DNA of 64,000 bases from Euglena gracilis (Eukaryota > Euglenida > Euglenophyceae > Euglenales). Under the pieces are notes generated by a model that made no database searches, was not told the DNA's origin, and saw only the letters and a list, made by a program, of their open reading frames with translations. The translations under genes were made by a program, and so were the position numbers. The DNA lies in NCBI GenBank assembly GCA_039621445.1, contig CP154956.1, positions 28,030,667 to 28,094,666 of the forward strand. The letters run 5' to 3'. Positions 36,201 to 48,134 of this stretch are shown piece after piece (within the stretch, counting starts at the first letter, position 1; each line of letters opens with the position of its first letter).

Positions 36201-38686
36201 AGGGAGAGCACGTGCGGACAGAGAAATGCGCAACCGCCGCCCCCTCCCCCGAAGCTCCCCCACGCTTCTATTCATCAGACCAATGTCAAAACCGAGGGGG
36301 GGGGGGCTTCCATTCTGGGGGGGGGGGGGTAGGCTTCCATGCACACATACGTGGGTTGCGAGTTTGCACTTCTTGTTTCCGACCCAGGTACCAATTGGTC
36401 GGTGGGTGCAAGTCACCGGTGCTCAGCCCTGGTCGACCTCCACGAGGCCACCCACGCGGCCTGCGATGCGGGCGTCGTGGGACGGGGGCCCCATGTCCAG
36501 CCCGGCCGGCGGCTGCGGGGCGACCGGGGCGACCGGGGCGGGGGCCGGGGCACCGGCGGGGGCGACCTGACGCCAGGGCCCCACTGCCCCTGCCCAACCA
36601 CGCACCATCCGGAAACGTGCCAGACACCACCTCAGGGGGGAGGCAGGGGTCCGCCCTGGAGGCTTGGCGCTGGGCTCGGCCGGAGCCTTGCGGGAGAAGG
36701 TGAACTTCTTCTTGGGCGCCACCGAGGCCTTGGCCGCCGGCAAGACCGGGCTGGCGGGCTGTCAACAACCTGCCACACACACCAACGGAACACTTCCGCG
36801 GCTGCGCCCTCCCGCCGAGCACACCACTGAAACGACTCGGTTCTGTGCTGCTCTGCGATGCCTGCCAACGTCTTGAAAGCAGAGTATCAGCCTTGAATAG
36901 GTTACAGCATCAAAGATGGTGGGATTCAATTTGGGCAAAAACAACGGATATGATTGGAAGGGCTCAAATTGCTTTCGATCGATCCCCCGATTACCACCCA
37001 TACGGTTTCTGTATTAAGCCTGGCAGGGGACTCGTTGCAATTGGTCGCATTGTGCTGTGAAAGAGGAGGACCCCAAGGGGGCCGGTTTTGTGTCCCGACT
37101 TGGTCTGATCCAGGCAAAATTACCTAAAAAATTTACTGTTTCGGGCCCCCACCTTCTTTCCCCGTGTCAACGGCAGGTGGAGGAGGGCATTTCCGCTGGG
37201 GGGTTGGTAGTGCTGGCCTCACAGCCTGGGAGAGGGGGTTGGTCCGGACCAAGTGGTGGGGGGGGGTATCGGCTTCCATCTCAAAGTTGTGAATTAAACA
37301 AAAACGGTATGGCGGAAATTCTTCAAAAGCGACAAACTGAAAAATGTTGCCCTCCAAAATCGATGCAGTTTGGGGCAATTTTTTGGGAACGTCAAAATCG
37401 GATCGATGCCATGTGATACAGATTGGTCGATCGATCGATGAGGAACATGCCAAAAACCCCAAAAAATTTCCAGCAGAAATTTCCCCTCGGCTCCCGAAGA
37501 GCACAGCCTTGGGGGCCTCCACCGCCGCCAGAAGGTCCTGCAGCTCCTGCCCCAGCCGCTGTCGCTCGCGTTGGGGCAGCGCTGCGGAGGCCTCGTTGAG
37601 CCGCTGCTGGGGGCGGGCGGGGGTCCTGGGGGTGGCCCTGACCCGCCCACCCACTTATGCCAACACGGCTGCGACGCGGGCCGGTGAGACGTCCCAAGTG
37701 GTGTTCATGTTCCATTTTGAGAAGATGGGCCCTGGTCACATCCAGACATTACTATTTTTTAAGGTGCCTGAAGAAAAAAAACCCGTAAAAAGCCTTAAAA
37801 GCACCTTAAAATTCTGGGCCGAAATGCCTTGAAATGCCTCAAAAATTTGGGCTGGCAGAATTTTCACCAACTGAGCAAAAATGGAAGGCGCAAAATCTCG
37901 GCAAAAAAAAAAAAACAGGCCAACTCCGGGAAGAAAAATTATTTCTGGCATCGCTGGAACATTATCCATCCAACAAAAACTCAAAAAAAAGTTTTTGTTT
38001 TGTTTTGGACCACATGCAAAATCAAAACGTTGGGTCGATGCTGGGACAGCCCTTTGACCACCCTGGAAAATGACACCTTAAAATACATTAAGCCATACAA
38101 AATGCCTTTAAACGCCTTAAACTTTCGAGAGAAAAAATTCCTTCCTTGCAAATTAATCCCTGGTCACATCCGGGTGCCACGGTGTTGGCGTTGGTGGGGT
38201 GGCCCGATTGCCCCCCCCCCCACCGCCCCCGGAGAGCACAAGGATTGAAGCACAGCGTGGTGGAGGTCGCCAGAGGGCCGCCGCCCGGCCGCAAGGCCCG
38301 GTACACCTCCAGGGCCTCCTCCACCGCCCCGGTCACCAGCGCCGCCTCGAACGCCGCCCGCTGGGCCCGGAAGTGGCCGTCCAGCTCCGCACTGCCGCCC
38401 TCGCCCTCTGCCCGGCGCCCCCAGGGCTGTACGGGAAAGCCCGGTGAAGGGGGGGGGTCGACCCCCCCCCGCACAAGAAAAAACTCCTTCGGCGCTGAAA
38501 GCTTTTACCCAAAAATCGGCGCTCCGGGAAATACAAGACGGGGGGGGGGGGGGGGCGGACCACCCCACCCACCACCCACTGGTTCCTGTACCGCTCTGTG
38601 CGCTCCTCCCGCTGGCGGTCCTGCCGCTGCTGCCGCTCTTCCTGGCGCTGCGCCACCCGCCGCAGCACCTCGGAGTCGGCCTGCAT
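32704..38686 (-). CDS. TBCC: Tubulin-binding cofactor C
   Basis: Seven minus-strand exons: 38686-38580, 38391-38307, 37603-37505, 36758-36438, 36170-36132, 35452-35365 and 32947-32704 (stop). The first five junctions keep phase with GT...AG. About 327 residues, the usual size. The N-terminal helical spectrin-like region starts MQADSEVLRRVAQRQEERQQ, then FRAQRAAFEAAL and RLNEASAALPQRERQRLGQE. A basic/Pro-rich linker (VAPKKKFTFSRKAPAEPSAK) precedes the C-CAP/TBCC beta-helix: VSLDSLTDC, CTVFVLEAQQMRIH, then HFYVRCGSVPIIEDC, SFAPHP, NDFNWLRTTPSPNW. The last block is diagnostic for TBCC. The protein is the cytosolic GTPase activator in the final step of alpha/beta-tubulin folding. The Q-Q-M-R motif carries the Arg of the catalytic QxR. 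The junction from 35365 to 32947 is out of phase by one base. The 2.4-kb intron there holds the 34-35 kb minisatellite. Confidence 0.82.
33100..33260. repeat. TG microsatellite in a TBCC intron
   Basis: Irregular GCATGCGTG sequence grading into a (GT)n run at about 33170-33250. Intronic. Confidence 0.85.
33293..33735. repeat. CCATTTATACCGACCCCC minisatellite
   Basis: The phrase (A)TTTATACCGACCCCC occurs repeatedly at 33300-33440, sometimes with GGAAAAATCAGAAGAAATA between copies, and again at 33645-33680. In the last intron of TBCC. Confidence 0.7.
34393..35123. repeat. 138-bp minisatellite framed by a 25-bp inverted repeat
   Basis: ATGGCACAAAGTGGGGCCCC (start of a 25-base arm, 34393-34417) is repeated inverted and perfect at 35099-35123. 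Inside each arm is a CCCCATACC array (34409-34490 and 35020-35098). The centre has tandem units starting TCAAATCGCGGGACGTATGC at 34541, 34675, 34815 and (diverged) 34953, with periods of 134, 140 and 138. In the last intron of TBCC. Confidence 0.85.
35190..35330. repeat. GGGTCTTATTTTTG short tandem repeat
   Basis: Four or so imperfect copies of GGTCTTATTTTTGG with G-runs. Related words (GTCCTATTTTTGG, GTCTTAATTTGG) occur at 34130-34200 on the other side of the 34.4-35.1 kb array, so the flanks may belong to the same composite element. Confidence 0.5.
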
Positions 38687-39059
38687 CGGGCGGGGGTGGG
38701 GGGGAGGGGACGGGGGGCTGGGCGGGCTGCGGAGGAGGGAGGGGGTGCGGTGGGTTGATGGGGCTGGGGCAAGCCGTCGGATGGGGAGAGGCCAGTATGA
38801 CCCCCACTTGGTTGCAGCCCGCAATCAAGCAAAGCCTTTTTTCCATTTATTTGCCGGTGTCGCGTTCCCTTCTGGCCAGTGCGATTGTGTGACAATAGAC
38901 AGTGAGGGTGATGTGTACAAAAATCACCTCGAAATGTGCTCTAAAATATGCGTTAAATATGAGAAATATATACCAAAAAATGCGGAAATGTGTGGGTTTC
39001 CAGGCTGCTCTTGGTCTTTTTTTTAAAAACGGCAACGTATCAGTCATTGCATCATGTGT

Positions 39060-39330
39060 GGGTGGTCTTCCAAGTGGGTGGACATCATACCATTGCTTAG
39101 CAACCCCGGCGGGGGGGGGTCACTTTCCACTCTGAAAAACCCAGTCATTCACTTTCCCCCCCCAAAAAAACAGTCAGTCAATTTACCCCCGCCTGGGGGG
39201 GATCGGCCACTCTTGAATGTGAGGAGGAGGCAATGAAAATTTTCCAAAAAGTCTCAAAAATCCAAAAAATTTCTGGCGCCTTCGGCGCCAGGCCAGCCAC
39301 TTTTTCATTTTCGGGCCTACCTCACCCCTG
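39060..39330. repeat. R4-family repeat
   Basis: GGTCACTTTCCACTC, AAAAACCCAGTCATTCACTT, AACAGTCAGTCAATTT and a perfect GGCGCCTTCGGCGCC hairpin at 39275-39289. The same words occur at 20040-20270 and 47080-47370. It lies 5' of TBCC. Confidence 0.6.
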
Positions 39331-39720
39331 GGGGAAGGGGGGTCTTGGCCAAAGAACCCGGGAGGGGGGTCCGCAGGTTGGAAAAAAAGTTGCTGGCTAG
39401 ACCCCCCAGGGGTGGGGGTCGGGGGGGGGGGGGTCCGGCCGGCTGGCGGGTACCAAAAAAATTCCCCAAAAACCCAAAGCCAGCTGGGCTGGGATATTTC
39501 AGCAAAAATTTGGAGGTGAGAACCCAAAAACACCCAAAATTGACAATTTTTGGCCATTTTGACCCCTTTTTTCCCTAAAATTTTCGGTCCAGCCCGGCTT
39601 TGCCTTTTTTCTGTGGAAACCCGGTGCAGGGGGGGGGGGTCCTCAGCCCGCTGGGGGGTGCTGACTGGAAAAAACGGTCCTGGCTGGCTGGACCCCCCTA
39701 GGAGCAGCCTCTGGAAAGAG
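39330..39720. repeat. R2-family repeat copy
   Basis: This contains GCCAGCTGGGCTGGGATATT and CAAAAATTTGGAGGTGAG, the R2 signature, between G/C blocks. Terminal repeats were not paired. Confidence 0.5.
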
Positions 39721-39736
39721 AAAACCACTGTTGTGC

Positions 39737-40060
39737 ATTAATTGATGGTGTGGTTTCCATCGGGGTCCATCGACGTCTCAAATGGTGACAGAGAGACTCT
39801 GAGGCCATCGGGGGCACGGAGGAACGACACAACGCAAGGCGACGAAAACCGGGGCTCTTATCCAGCGACCAACCAGGGGACGAGCGGGGGGGGGGGGGGG
39901 GGGCGCCGTGGAGTTCGGCACGGAAGGAACGGTGGCTGACTGCTGAAGGCAGGACATGCAGGTTGCAGGGCACGGAGGGAGGCCCCCGTCCATGAGGGGG
40001 CCCAGCGCTCTTCCCGGGTCCGCCCCACAATGGAAGTCCAGCATGCGTCTCCTGAATGAT
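39737..40060 (-). CDS. Candidate exons of an unassigned gene
   Basis: Two GC-rich, exon-like stretches on the minus strand. Bases about 39850-39737 read VVSFLRAPDGLRVSLSPFET and on to a TAA stop after NHTIN. Bases about 40050-39900 are open in all three frames; one has a Cys-spaced reading (CPATCMSCLQ). Composition and position fit the 3' end of a minus-strand gene upstream of TBCC, but no domain is recognised, other frames cannot be excluded and no splice phase was verified. Confidence 0.25.
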
Positions 40061-40119
40061 CCAACCCGCCCCCCAACGTGGCGGGCCCTTGCCCCTGGCA
40101 GTGCTCAAATAGCCGCGCA

Positions 40120-41100
40120 GGGGGGGCTGGGCAAAAGATGGAGATGGCTCCCGTAGCCCGTCACCCCTTTGGGGGGGGGGGGCACAGGTTCTCAGCGTCG
40201 CTGCAATAATGCCCTGATGACGGGGAGAACGTCCGCCGGGCCAAATTTGGGGCTGGCCTCACCCCCCTCCCCAGCGGAAGTGTACAGCCTTAAAGAGGTG
40301 CACACCAGGGAACTTGTCCCTGTATGCGGGAAAGGGGGGGGGGGGTCAATGAAGACCGACCCACCTACCCCAAGGGGGCCTCCTTTCCAGGGGGAGGTGT
40401 GCCGTGGAGGTTGGGTTCTGTTTGGTTGGAACTGTGGCCGGCTGCGGCTGACGGCGACCAGGAACCAAAACTTTTCTGTGGTTGGAATTGGCCAGCCGTG
40501 GTCGACTGCGGCTGGGGTGGATGCAACCACGGATGTTGTTGGAAATACAGTAGTTGGAACCACAGGTGGCCGCAGCCAGCTGCAAGACATGAATGCAAAC
40601 GAGAGAGTTCCCTGAGGGCGTGAGTCTTCTGATTTGTAATGTGTGTGTATTTGCGTGATAAATTGGCACCTACAGGGTACCAACTACCCCAAAGAGCCGC
40701 CGAAACAGAGTCAATACACAATGGGGGGGGGGGGCTCACGGACCTTCGGGGCTTAGCTCGGGTCCCCCCCCCACGTTTATAACCCCAGCTGGGCGGCTCT
40801 TTGGGTTCACTGTGTACCTGCAGAGGCCAAGAGAGCAACGTTGAGCAAGTCTGGTTCAACGGCTTGTATACGAACCTTCACCCCAATAATAATCCTTCAA
40901 ATAACCTCATTAACTTTTGTTTTGTCCAATACTTGGTTGCCCCCATGGCTGGCACAGCCGGCCACATCCGAAGGCGATCCAACTGCATGTCTGCCTGTCT
41001 GTTGGAAAAGCGGCCAGCCGCAATCCAACCAGTCACTTGAGATGAAGTGGCCTGGTTGGACGCGGCCAATCAAGCTTGATGCAATATCCCATATAAACTA
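40120..41100. other. Non-coding or unresolved stretch
   Basis: G-runs at 40172, 40337 and 40723 and long mixed-frame openings, but no exon I can support. The frames at 40380-40600 are open on both strands without family motifs. Confidence 0.35.
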
Positions 41101-41605
41101 ACCCCCCCCTAATAAGTGCGCAGTGCCCTAATAAGTGCGCAGTGCCCTAATAAGTGCGCACCCCCCAAGGGTCCGAAACTACCGCCCTAACAAGTGCGCC
41201 CCCCCCCCGAAGGAGAAATCACTGTCATATCTCAGGTCGGAAAGCACACACAATTCTCAGAACTGTCCTTCTCAGGCCAAATATTTCTGTCGTCCAAGCC
41301 CAAATTTGACACATTTGACACATAATCACTTGACTCATAGCTTGAAATCACAAAATTGGGGGGGGGGATTGAAAAAGGGGTAATTATTATTATAAATTAT
41401 TATTAATTATTATTATTAATAATTAATAATATTAATTATAATTAAAATTTATTGTTAATAATTATTATTGGGGGTAATATCAGTATTTTTGGCTTTGCCC
41501 TAAAAAGTGCGCACGGTCCTAATTAGTGCACACCCCTTGGGGTCCGAAACTACGTCCTTAAAATGCGCGCACCCGTGCACTTATTAGGAGGGGAGTTTAC
41601 CCCCC
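41100..41605. mobile_element. CCTAATAAGTGC repeat element with AT-rich centre
   Basis: CCCTAATAAGTGCGCA occurs three times in tandem at the left end (about 41108-41160). GGTCCGAAACTAC occurs at 41170 and again at 41541. The right end GTGCACTTATTAGG (about 41575-41590) is the inverted counterpart. An ATTATTA microsatellite fills 41382-41470. A fragment in the opposite orientation lies at 6778-6870. No coding sequence. Confidence 0.6.
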
Positions 41606-41609
41606 CCCG

Positions 41610-42690
41610 TTGGTCGAGGGAGGGGCTTGGGGGATCCACTTGGGGGGCCAATTTGGGGCCCAAAAAAATCTTCTTTTTGTCTTCTTCTTCATTCTTCTTT
41701 CCTAAACACTCTCCTGCCTCAAACCCGGAGTAAAGGAAACCCCCCTCCAGGGGGAGTGTATCATTTTGTAATTTAGGCACCATTTTCGACAAAATTCCGA
41801 GATTCCCAGGGAGCCCAACTTTCCAGTTGGCAGATTCAGAGTAAGACAATATCTTACTGAGACCTTGGGGTTGGTATTGCTCAAGTACAGTTGGCATAAG
41901 CCGGGCAATGGGGTGATCCCGGTCACTTGGTACCACCTTCACCCTAACCATTGGAGTTGGGGATGAGCCACCAATGTGCAGAATGCAACGATGGCCTCTC
42001 AAGGTGTCTCCTGAGAAAAGCTGTGCCGCGGGAAGGGGAACAGAACTGAACGAGGCAATGAGAGAACTGGTTGGGGAGGCACCGCGACGATCCCGAACTC
42101 AGTCATCACGGAACACAAGGTACGACTTTGTGAACCCAAGGGAGGAACCATATATTCAAAAAAGCATACCTTAAAAATCCAAAGGACAGGTTGAAATTGA
42201 TTTCTTTGTAAGCAAATCTTCTCAAAAAAATTCATAAGAACGAACCCCCCCAGATGCTGACAAATTACCCCCACCCGTCGCGCGACAAGGTGGGCAGGTT
42301 GGGGGGTGACACGTGGAAACTGCGGATTATCACCATGACCCCGGCCCGGTTCCCGGAATTTGTTTTTCAGTTGCGAGCGACTGGATTTCTAGTTTCTGAA
42401 TCATCTCCGTTTGACCCCCAACTCCCCACCAGTCCCGAGTTATTCAGCCGCAAAGGGGTCCAAACTGGGTAGGATTGCCTGCCCCCCTCTTCCGACACTG
42501 CCATTTTGCCGGGTCCAAAAATCGGCAATTTTTTTCGAAAATATCTCGACAAAACGTACATTATTTCCGGAGGTGTCCCACTGACGAAATGTACCCTCGC
42601 TCGCCGTTTTGGCTGCCGACACACCTGGCCCGTGCTCCGGCGCCCTGCGCTTTTGCGGCCCAAAATGGACATTTTGGGGCGTTTTTGGGG
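41610..42690. other. Unresolved stretch with one weak exon candidate
   Basis: The minus strand at about 42345-42275 reads GVMVIIRSFHVSPPNLPTLS in GC-rich sequence and could be a small exon, but nothing supports it beyond composition. The remainder has no recognisable feature. Confidence 0.25.
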
Positions 42691-43460
42691 GGGCCGTTTT
42701 TAGCTCAAAAATCGATTTTTTCAAATGTTTTTTTAGCTCAAAAATCGATTTTTTCAAAATGTCTCAACAATGAAGCAAAACCAAAGGAAAAGTCCGGAGA
42801 GCAAAAATGAAGCGCTTGGAATGCCCCATCCAAGCACAGTTTTCTTTTCCTCCAACTCTTCGCGTAGCCTGAGTTACGGCCATTTTTCGGCCAATTTTGG
42901 CCCATGGCCATTTTGGGCTGTTTTGCGGTCAAAAAAATCGATCTTTCCAAAATATCTCGAAAATGAAGCAAAATCAAAAGAAATGTCCGGGTACATAAAT
43001 TGAAGCCCTTAAAATGCCCTATCTAACAGTATTTTGATTTCCCCACAACTGCCCGCCTAGCCCAAGTTATGGCCATTTTTCGGCAAATTGGCGCCATTTT
43101 GTGCAGTTTTGGCTTGTTTTGACTTAGTTGTTTTGACCATTTAGAGGTCAAAAAAAATCGAAAAAATCGAAAAAAAAATCGGCCCAAAAGGTTTTTTTTT
43201 GACCTCCTGGACCCGGAAAAACAGTTCTTGAACCGAAAATGAGTGTTTTTCGACCCCCCCCCCCGGCCGCCCGTTTTTGGCCCGAAACCCTGGACTTTGG
43301 GTCAAAAACGGGTCAAAAAAGTCGAAAAAAAATCGAAAAATTTTTCCGCCCAAAACGATGTTTTTTTTGGCCTCCTGGACCCGGAAAAAAACTGCTTTGG
43401 AGCCGAAAACGAGCGTTTTTCGACCCCCAGCCCCCCGTCTTTGGCCCGAACTCCATGGCT
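42690..43460. repeat. Tandem A/T-rich repeat, about 190-bp unit
   Basis: AATGAAGCAAAACCAAAGGA near 42769 recurs as AATGAAGCAAAATCAAAAGA near 42962, each followed by a GAAGCGCTTG/GAAGCCCTTA phrase and a GCCATTTTTCGGC phrase. A second pair, GGCCTCCTGGACCCGGAAAA (about 43200 and 43370), forms another duplication. Related sequence appears at 24310-24340. Confidence 0.65.
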
Positions 43461-43499
43461 AAAGACAAAAAAAAATAGAAATAAAGGGGTATGGGGGTA

Positions 43500-44450
43500 T
43501 GGAGGGGTCTCTGAGCTCTTAACATTTCAAAAATTACTGTAAAATCACTGAAAGTTACAGTAAATTGCAGATGTGTAATTTGTAACTCATAAATTACGCG
43601 AAATTTGCAATGCTAGTCTTTTCGGTCTTCGATTACGTGCAAGCCCCATTAAGAGCTCAGCACTGTTCAAAATCTGGTTTAGGGGGGGGACACGGGGGGG
43701 GGGGGGGTCCCTCGGACCTGCGCGGAAGGTGTCTCGTTTGCCCCCCCCCCTGAATGTAGTTGGGTTTGTTGAGCACCCTGAGGGAAATGGAAGAACGATG
43801 AGGAGGACAGGTTCAACTGAGGGTAGGAATCTTAACCCTAACCCTACTCGTCTCCATTTTGTGATCATAACCAGCTGGAGGACCTCGAAGCCCACTAATC
43901 AAAGTCAAGGTTGCAAGATTTCTGGGGCCTGTCACCCCCAACGGATAATTTTTTTTGCCTCTTAAAGTGAGCTGGAATGCATATGCATCCTTAGACGTTT
44001 TTTTTTGGGGGGTGGACACATACCAAATCCTGCTGCCTGCATTTCTGGATGCACAGCACGGCAGAGCATGGGATCTTTGAACACACACACACACATACAT
44101 ATACATGTATGCATCATTCTACACACATGCATACAAACACATATGAAATGTGTCTGTTAAGAAAAAGACAATGACACAAAAAACCAGTTTGTTCAGTTCG
44201 GGACCTGGAGGAACAGCGCAGGAAACCTGCCGTGCTTGGAATTTGTGAGAAACTTTGCCAGATGGGTGCCGAAGCTCCCACGAAGGGGAAGAGGGCGCTT
44301 ATCACATCACCGAGAGGGAGAGGTTGGGGATGTACATACACACGACAATGCACCGAAGGGGGAGCAGAATTAAGCCCAGATCTACGTGTCCTACGTAGAT
44401 ACGTGTCCTCGGGGACGTTGCACATCTTCCGGAGGGGAAGTCTGATGGGC
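43500..44450. other. Intergenic, no supported gene
   Basis: A G-run block at 43682-43760, a short CCTAACCCTAACCC-like word near 43833 and a short CA tract at 44078-44100. No exon seen. Confidence 0.4.
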
Positions 44451-44454
44451 GGGA

Positions 44455-47400
44455 TCACTGCGGCGCGAGGTACACCGAGACCAGGGCGACCATGGCGGCC
44501 AGCAGCGTCCAGGGGGCTGTGAGGGGGGGGGGCAGTGAGGAGAGGCGGCAAGACTTGCACGGGGGGGGGGGGGGGCAGAGGTGGACCGAGGATGGCATCC
44601 ACTTGGGAGGTGGCTGTTCTTAACGACCTCCAACTAATCGGGCAGGGGCCGCCAGGGGATGGCCAGGTTACCTGGCAGGGGGAAAGGCAAACCAGACGTT
44701 TGGGGGGGGGGCACTGTTAGTACTGGAAAATAGCACCCAAATAACATAGCAGTAGAGGCGTTCTGCCCCTTACCCCCCCCGCCAAGTTGCGGAATTGTTT
44801 GTGGCGCAACATTTCCCCCTGGGGACGTCACAATGGGCTAAGCAGAGGCGGGGGGGACCTCCAAGCGCCGTGGCTGACCCTCCGGCGGTGGTGGAGGTGA
44901 AGGTGGTGGTCGAGGAGGAGTCGGCGGAGTCTGAGAGACAGCAGGCAGGGTGGTCTCGGGAGGGCAGTGTGACTGTGTTTGGTGAACACGTGATCCGGAA
45001 AGGACTTTCGCAAGAAGGGCTGTGAGGTTGCTGTTCAAAAAACAATGACCGAGTTTCCTCCTTTCCCATGCTTGTCTGAAAATGAAAAGAAGCGCTAGGG
45101 CAGGTTCTTGGCCCAGAAACAGGCGCGCAGCATACGCCTCGACCAGCGTTTACAGCACGGGAGTTAGAAACAACTGCCATTCACAGTTCCAATGTGTTTG
45201 GACATTATTCAACACCTTCGGGCCAAAAAAAATGAAAAAGTTTGGGAATGCGAAACTGGAAAAGGTTTAAGGTCCAGTGCTTCGACAAGGTCCAGTGCTT
45301 TCATATAACCCAGGAATGCAGCTTGTCGGCAAATCAAACTTCTCTGGCGCGATGGGGTGGGTAAATGCAACCCAGTATCTGGGCCAGGACAGACCCTGGC
45401 ACGCTTCCGTATGGCACGCCCTCTCCAGAATTTCTTGCTGGACAGCTGCACAAAGGTGCAGGCTGGACCCCCGCCCCCTCGAGGTGGAGGTTCAGGGATG
45501 GGCGATCCAGGTGATGGACCTGGTCAGGAGCCGAAAACTGGCAAGAAAAGTCTAAATCCAGCTGGGTTGGAAGGTTAAGCCTGAATTTGGAGGTCAAAAT
45601 GAAAATCTTTTTGAATACAGCACATTTTTTCCATCTTTGACATCGATTTCTTCAGAAATTCTTGGCATTTACGCCGAAAATTCCTCAGACTAGGCCAAAT
45701 TTCATTTCCACTCGACCCACAGTCCGGCTGGGAGCTGCTACCTAGAAAAAAAGGAGCTGACTGGACGGACGGGCCCCCAAAGGGGGGGTATTCCCCAGCT
45801 TAAGAGATTCCTTGGACCTCATCCCCGGGGTCGGGTCCATTGGCCGCACAGGACAGAAAAAAAGATTGGAGGCCAGTGAATGCGCTGTGCTTGGGACATG
45901 GGTAGGAATCCACATCCCACAAGGTGCAGGCCTTTCTTTTGTGTTGCAGGGGACAGTGGAGGGGTCTGAAGGGGGTCATCAGAGTATCAGAAGTGTCTTG
46001 CAGAACGGTGAGCAACGTCAGAGAGGAGAGACACAGGGCGGTGAGATTAAAAAGTTGGAACTCCAGAAATACACCTGGAGGTCGCACTTAAAATTCGCTT
46101 TGCGGACCAAACACAATCCTGCTGGTGATATGTGTAACAAGATGCTTCTTTGGTGTCTGTCCGCCGAGAAAATGCAATAAATTGCTGACACTAAGAACAA
46201 CGTAGGACAGGTGAATGAGCATCACAAAGATACAACAACTCTGCTCACCCAACAACTGGGATGCAGCATCATTCACAATGGTGGTTGTCGTGGCCTTCTC
46301 TTGATGGATACGGATTAATTATGAGAGATTAATCAAGGTATCTTTGTCGCTTCGTACTTGTCGCTTGTACCTTTACCGCCTCAACCAAGCAATGAAAATA
46401 TCTTATTTTTGTAAGAAACAGCTCCTGTCCTTGTCCATCAAAACCCCCCCCCCCCCCCCCGCCATATATTGCCACCCCAAGGCAAACCGTCCGTCAAAGG
46501 CAACTGACGTCCCTCGGCAACAGTCACCATGGGCTGCGCTGGGCAATTGCAATTCTGATCAGACCATCAGCGGCCCATTTTATGACGATTCAGAACCGCC
46601 GACAAGCAATGGTCACTGACCATGTGCCCCAGTCACAGGTTCACTTCAGTGACCCCCAGTGACTCTGGGGCACTTTCTCCGTGGCCCAAACCCACCCCCA
46701 CCCAACTTTTGGGGGGGATTCACGCAGCCCCAACCCACCCGCCCATCTCCCAGGGGGAGGGTCGAGGGGTCGCGCAGGTGTTGAGGCCACAGTCCACAGG
46801 GGTGCTTCTGTGACAAACCCACCGCACTCCCGTTGTTGGGGATGCCACCATTGCATTTTTGGCTGATTTTGTTATAAAAAAAAAACCCAAAATTGGCCAA
46901 TTTTGAGGGTCCAAAAAAATTCGGCACTTTGTGCCGGTCACTGGGGGAAAATTTTTTACATTAGCTGGACAACAGGCCCCGCCAGGCGTTCTGCTAGGAT
47001 TGACGCTAGCCAAGTTTGGACTAGCTGCAGTTCAGCCCCCCCTCCCCGGGGGGGTTTCACATACATTTTTTTTAGCGACCCCGGGGGGGTCACTCCACTT
47101 TTTTTTTAAAGAAAAAACCAGTCAGTCACTCATTTTCAAAAAACCAGCCAGTCACTCCCCCCGGGGGGGGGGGGTCGGCCACTCAGAAAAACGGCCACTT
47201 TTCAGTCACTTTAGGCCATTTTAGGCCAAAAAAAAAAAATCCGGCGCCTTCGGCGCTGGGGTCACTCAAGCCATTTGCCCACTCCTGGCCGACCCCCGGG
47301 GGGGGGGGTCCGGGCCAAAACCCAGTCAGTCTCCCCCGGGGTGGGGTGGGTCGGTCAGTGCTTAAGCAATTGCCTGACTGCGAACCCTCGAGCAATAGAC

Positions 47401-47533
47401 TGGGCACCGCGTTGTCAAGGTCTCCTTCAGGTTTCAGCCAAGAGCTTGGGCCAACGGCCACCATCCATTCTGGAGTTCCATCCAAACGGGTCAGGGCAAG
47501 GAGGCTGACTGCGGAACCGCTGTCGCTGAACGG
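44455..47533 (-). CDS. 3' exons of a Ser/Thr-stalk protein with C-terminal hydrophobic tail
   Basis: Three minus-strand exons chain in phase with GT...AG borders: 47533-47386, 44930-44859 and 44516-44455 (TGA), together 94 codons. They read GSAVSLLALTRLDGTPEWMV...VPSLLLE, then a Ser/Thr-rich stalk (SADSSSTTTFTSTTAGGS), then PWTLLAAMVALVSVYLAPQ at the very end. A small-residue/Thr stretch followed by a terminal hydrophobic segment fits a GPI-anchor signal or a tail anchor, so a cell-surface protein. The 5' part is missing. Either it is a separate gene, or it is an extension of the upstream glycosyltransferase: a donor at AC|GTGTCG in that gene's last exon matches phase with an internal acceptor (GACAG|C) here. 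The 2.5-kb intron is full of repeats. Confidence 0.5.
45540..45790. repeat. R2-family repeat fragment
   Basis: CTAAATCCAGCTGGGTTGGA and TGAATTTGGAGGTCAAAA match the R2 signature. In the intron between 47386 and 44930. Confidence 0.5.
46840..47375. repeat. R3 and R4 repeats side by side
   Basis: Bases 46850-47050 match the element at 59630-60042 (GGCACTTTGTGCCGGTCACT, GTTTGGACTAGCTGCAGTTC). Bases 47080-47370 are R4 (CCAGTCAGTCACTC, GGTCGGCCACTC and a GGCGCCTTCGGCGC hairpin at 47243-47257), ending GCTTAAGCAATTGCCTGACT, close to the R3 terminus. In the stalk-protein intron, directly 3' of exon 47533-47386. Confidence 0.6.
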
Positions 47534-47689
47534 CTGCCCCGGCAAGAAAGGGGGGTCCAAGGTCCGCCCCACCGAAAGAAGAAAGAAACCCTGTGCGCCA
47601 CCTACGACAGGTCCGAGAGGTTGGGGTGGCCTTCCCTTTCCCCTTCCCTGAAGGGGGGAAACCCCACTTGGGGTCCTGCTATTGGTTGA

Positions 47690-48015
47690 AGACCCCGGGG
47701 GGTCCATTGGCTGGCCATTTTGCTAGACAGGAAAAAAGCAACCAGCTGGACCAGCACCCAGGGGGGATCTGGGTGTCCCCCTGGAAAAAAAAAAAACTCC
47801 TTCGGCGCTGTGCACCGAGGTGGAAATGAGGGTATGGTTTAAATTTTTTTTTTGGCTGGTTTTGTTCCAAAAACCCAAAAATCACCAAAATGGGCATTTT
47901 GGCAAGTTTTGGGACCCCAACAAGTTTCCACTGGCTGACCCCCCCAGGAGCCCATTAGGATTTTAACCAGCCAAATTGGGAGAGCTTGCAGTCGACCCCC
48001 CCCCCACTTAGCAGA
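47690..48015. repeat. R3-like repeat fragment
   Basis: TTTTTTGGCTGGTTTTGTTC, CAAGTTTCCACTGGCTGACC and a TTCGGCGCTGTGCACCG core resemble the R3 copies at 23940-24450 and 59630-60042. Just 3' of the glycosyltransferase stop. Confidence 0.5.
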
Positions 48016-48134
48016 AGCCTGCTTGGGGTGCCTTGAGCGGGCCCCCCTGGGAGACGGGAGGGTCGGCATTTGGGTCCTGGCTGGGTCTGACCACAGCGCC
48101 AAGGGCCGAGGACAACCGGGGTGGGCGGGCGGGG

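Noticed and set aside
36423-36830. Plus-strand open frames over the TBCC exon
   Set aside because: They are shadows of the GC-rich minus-strand exon that encodes KKKFTFSRK and the linker.
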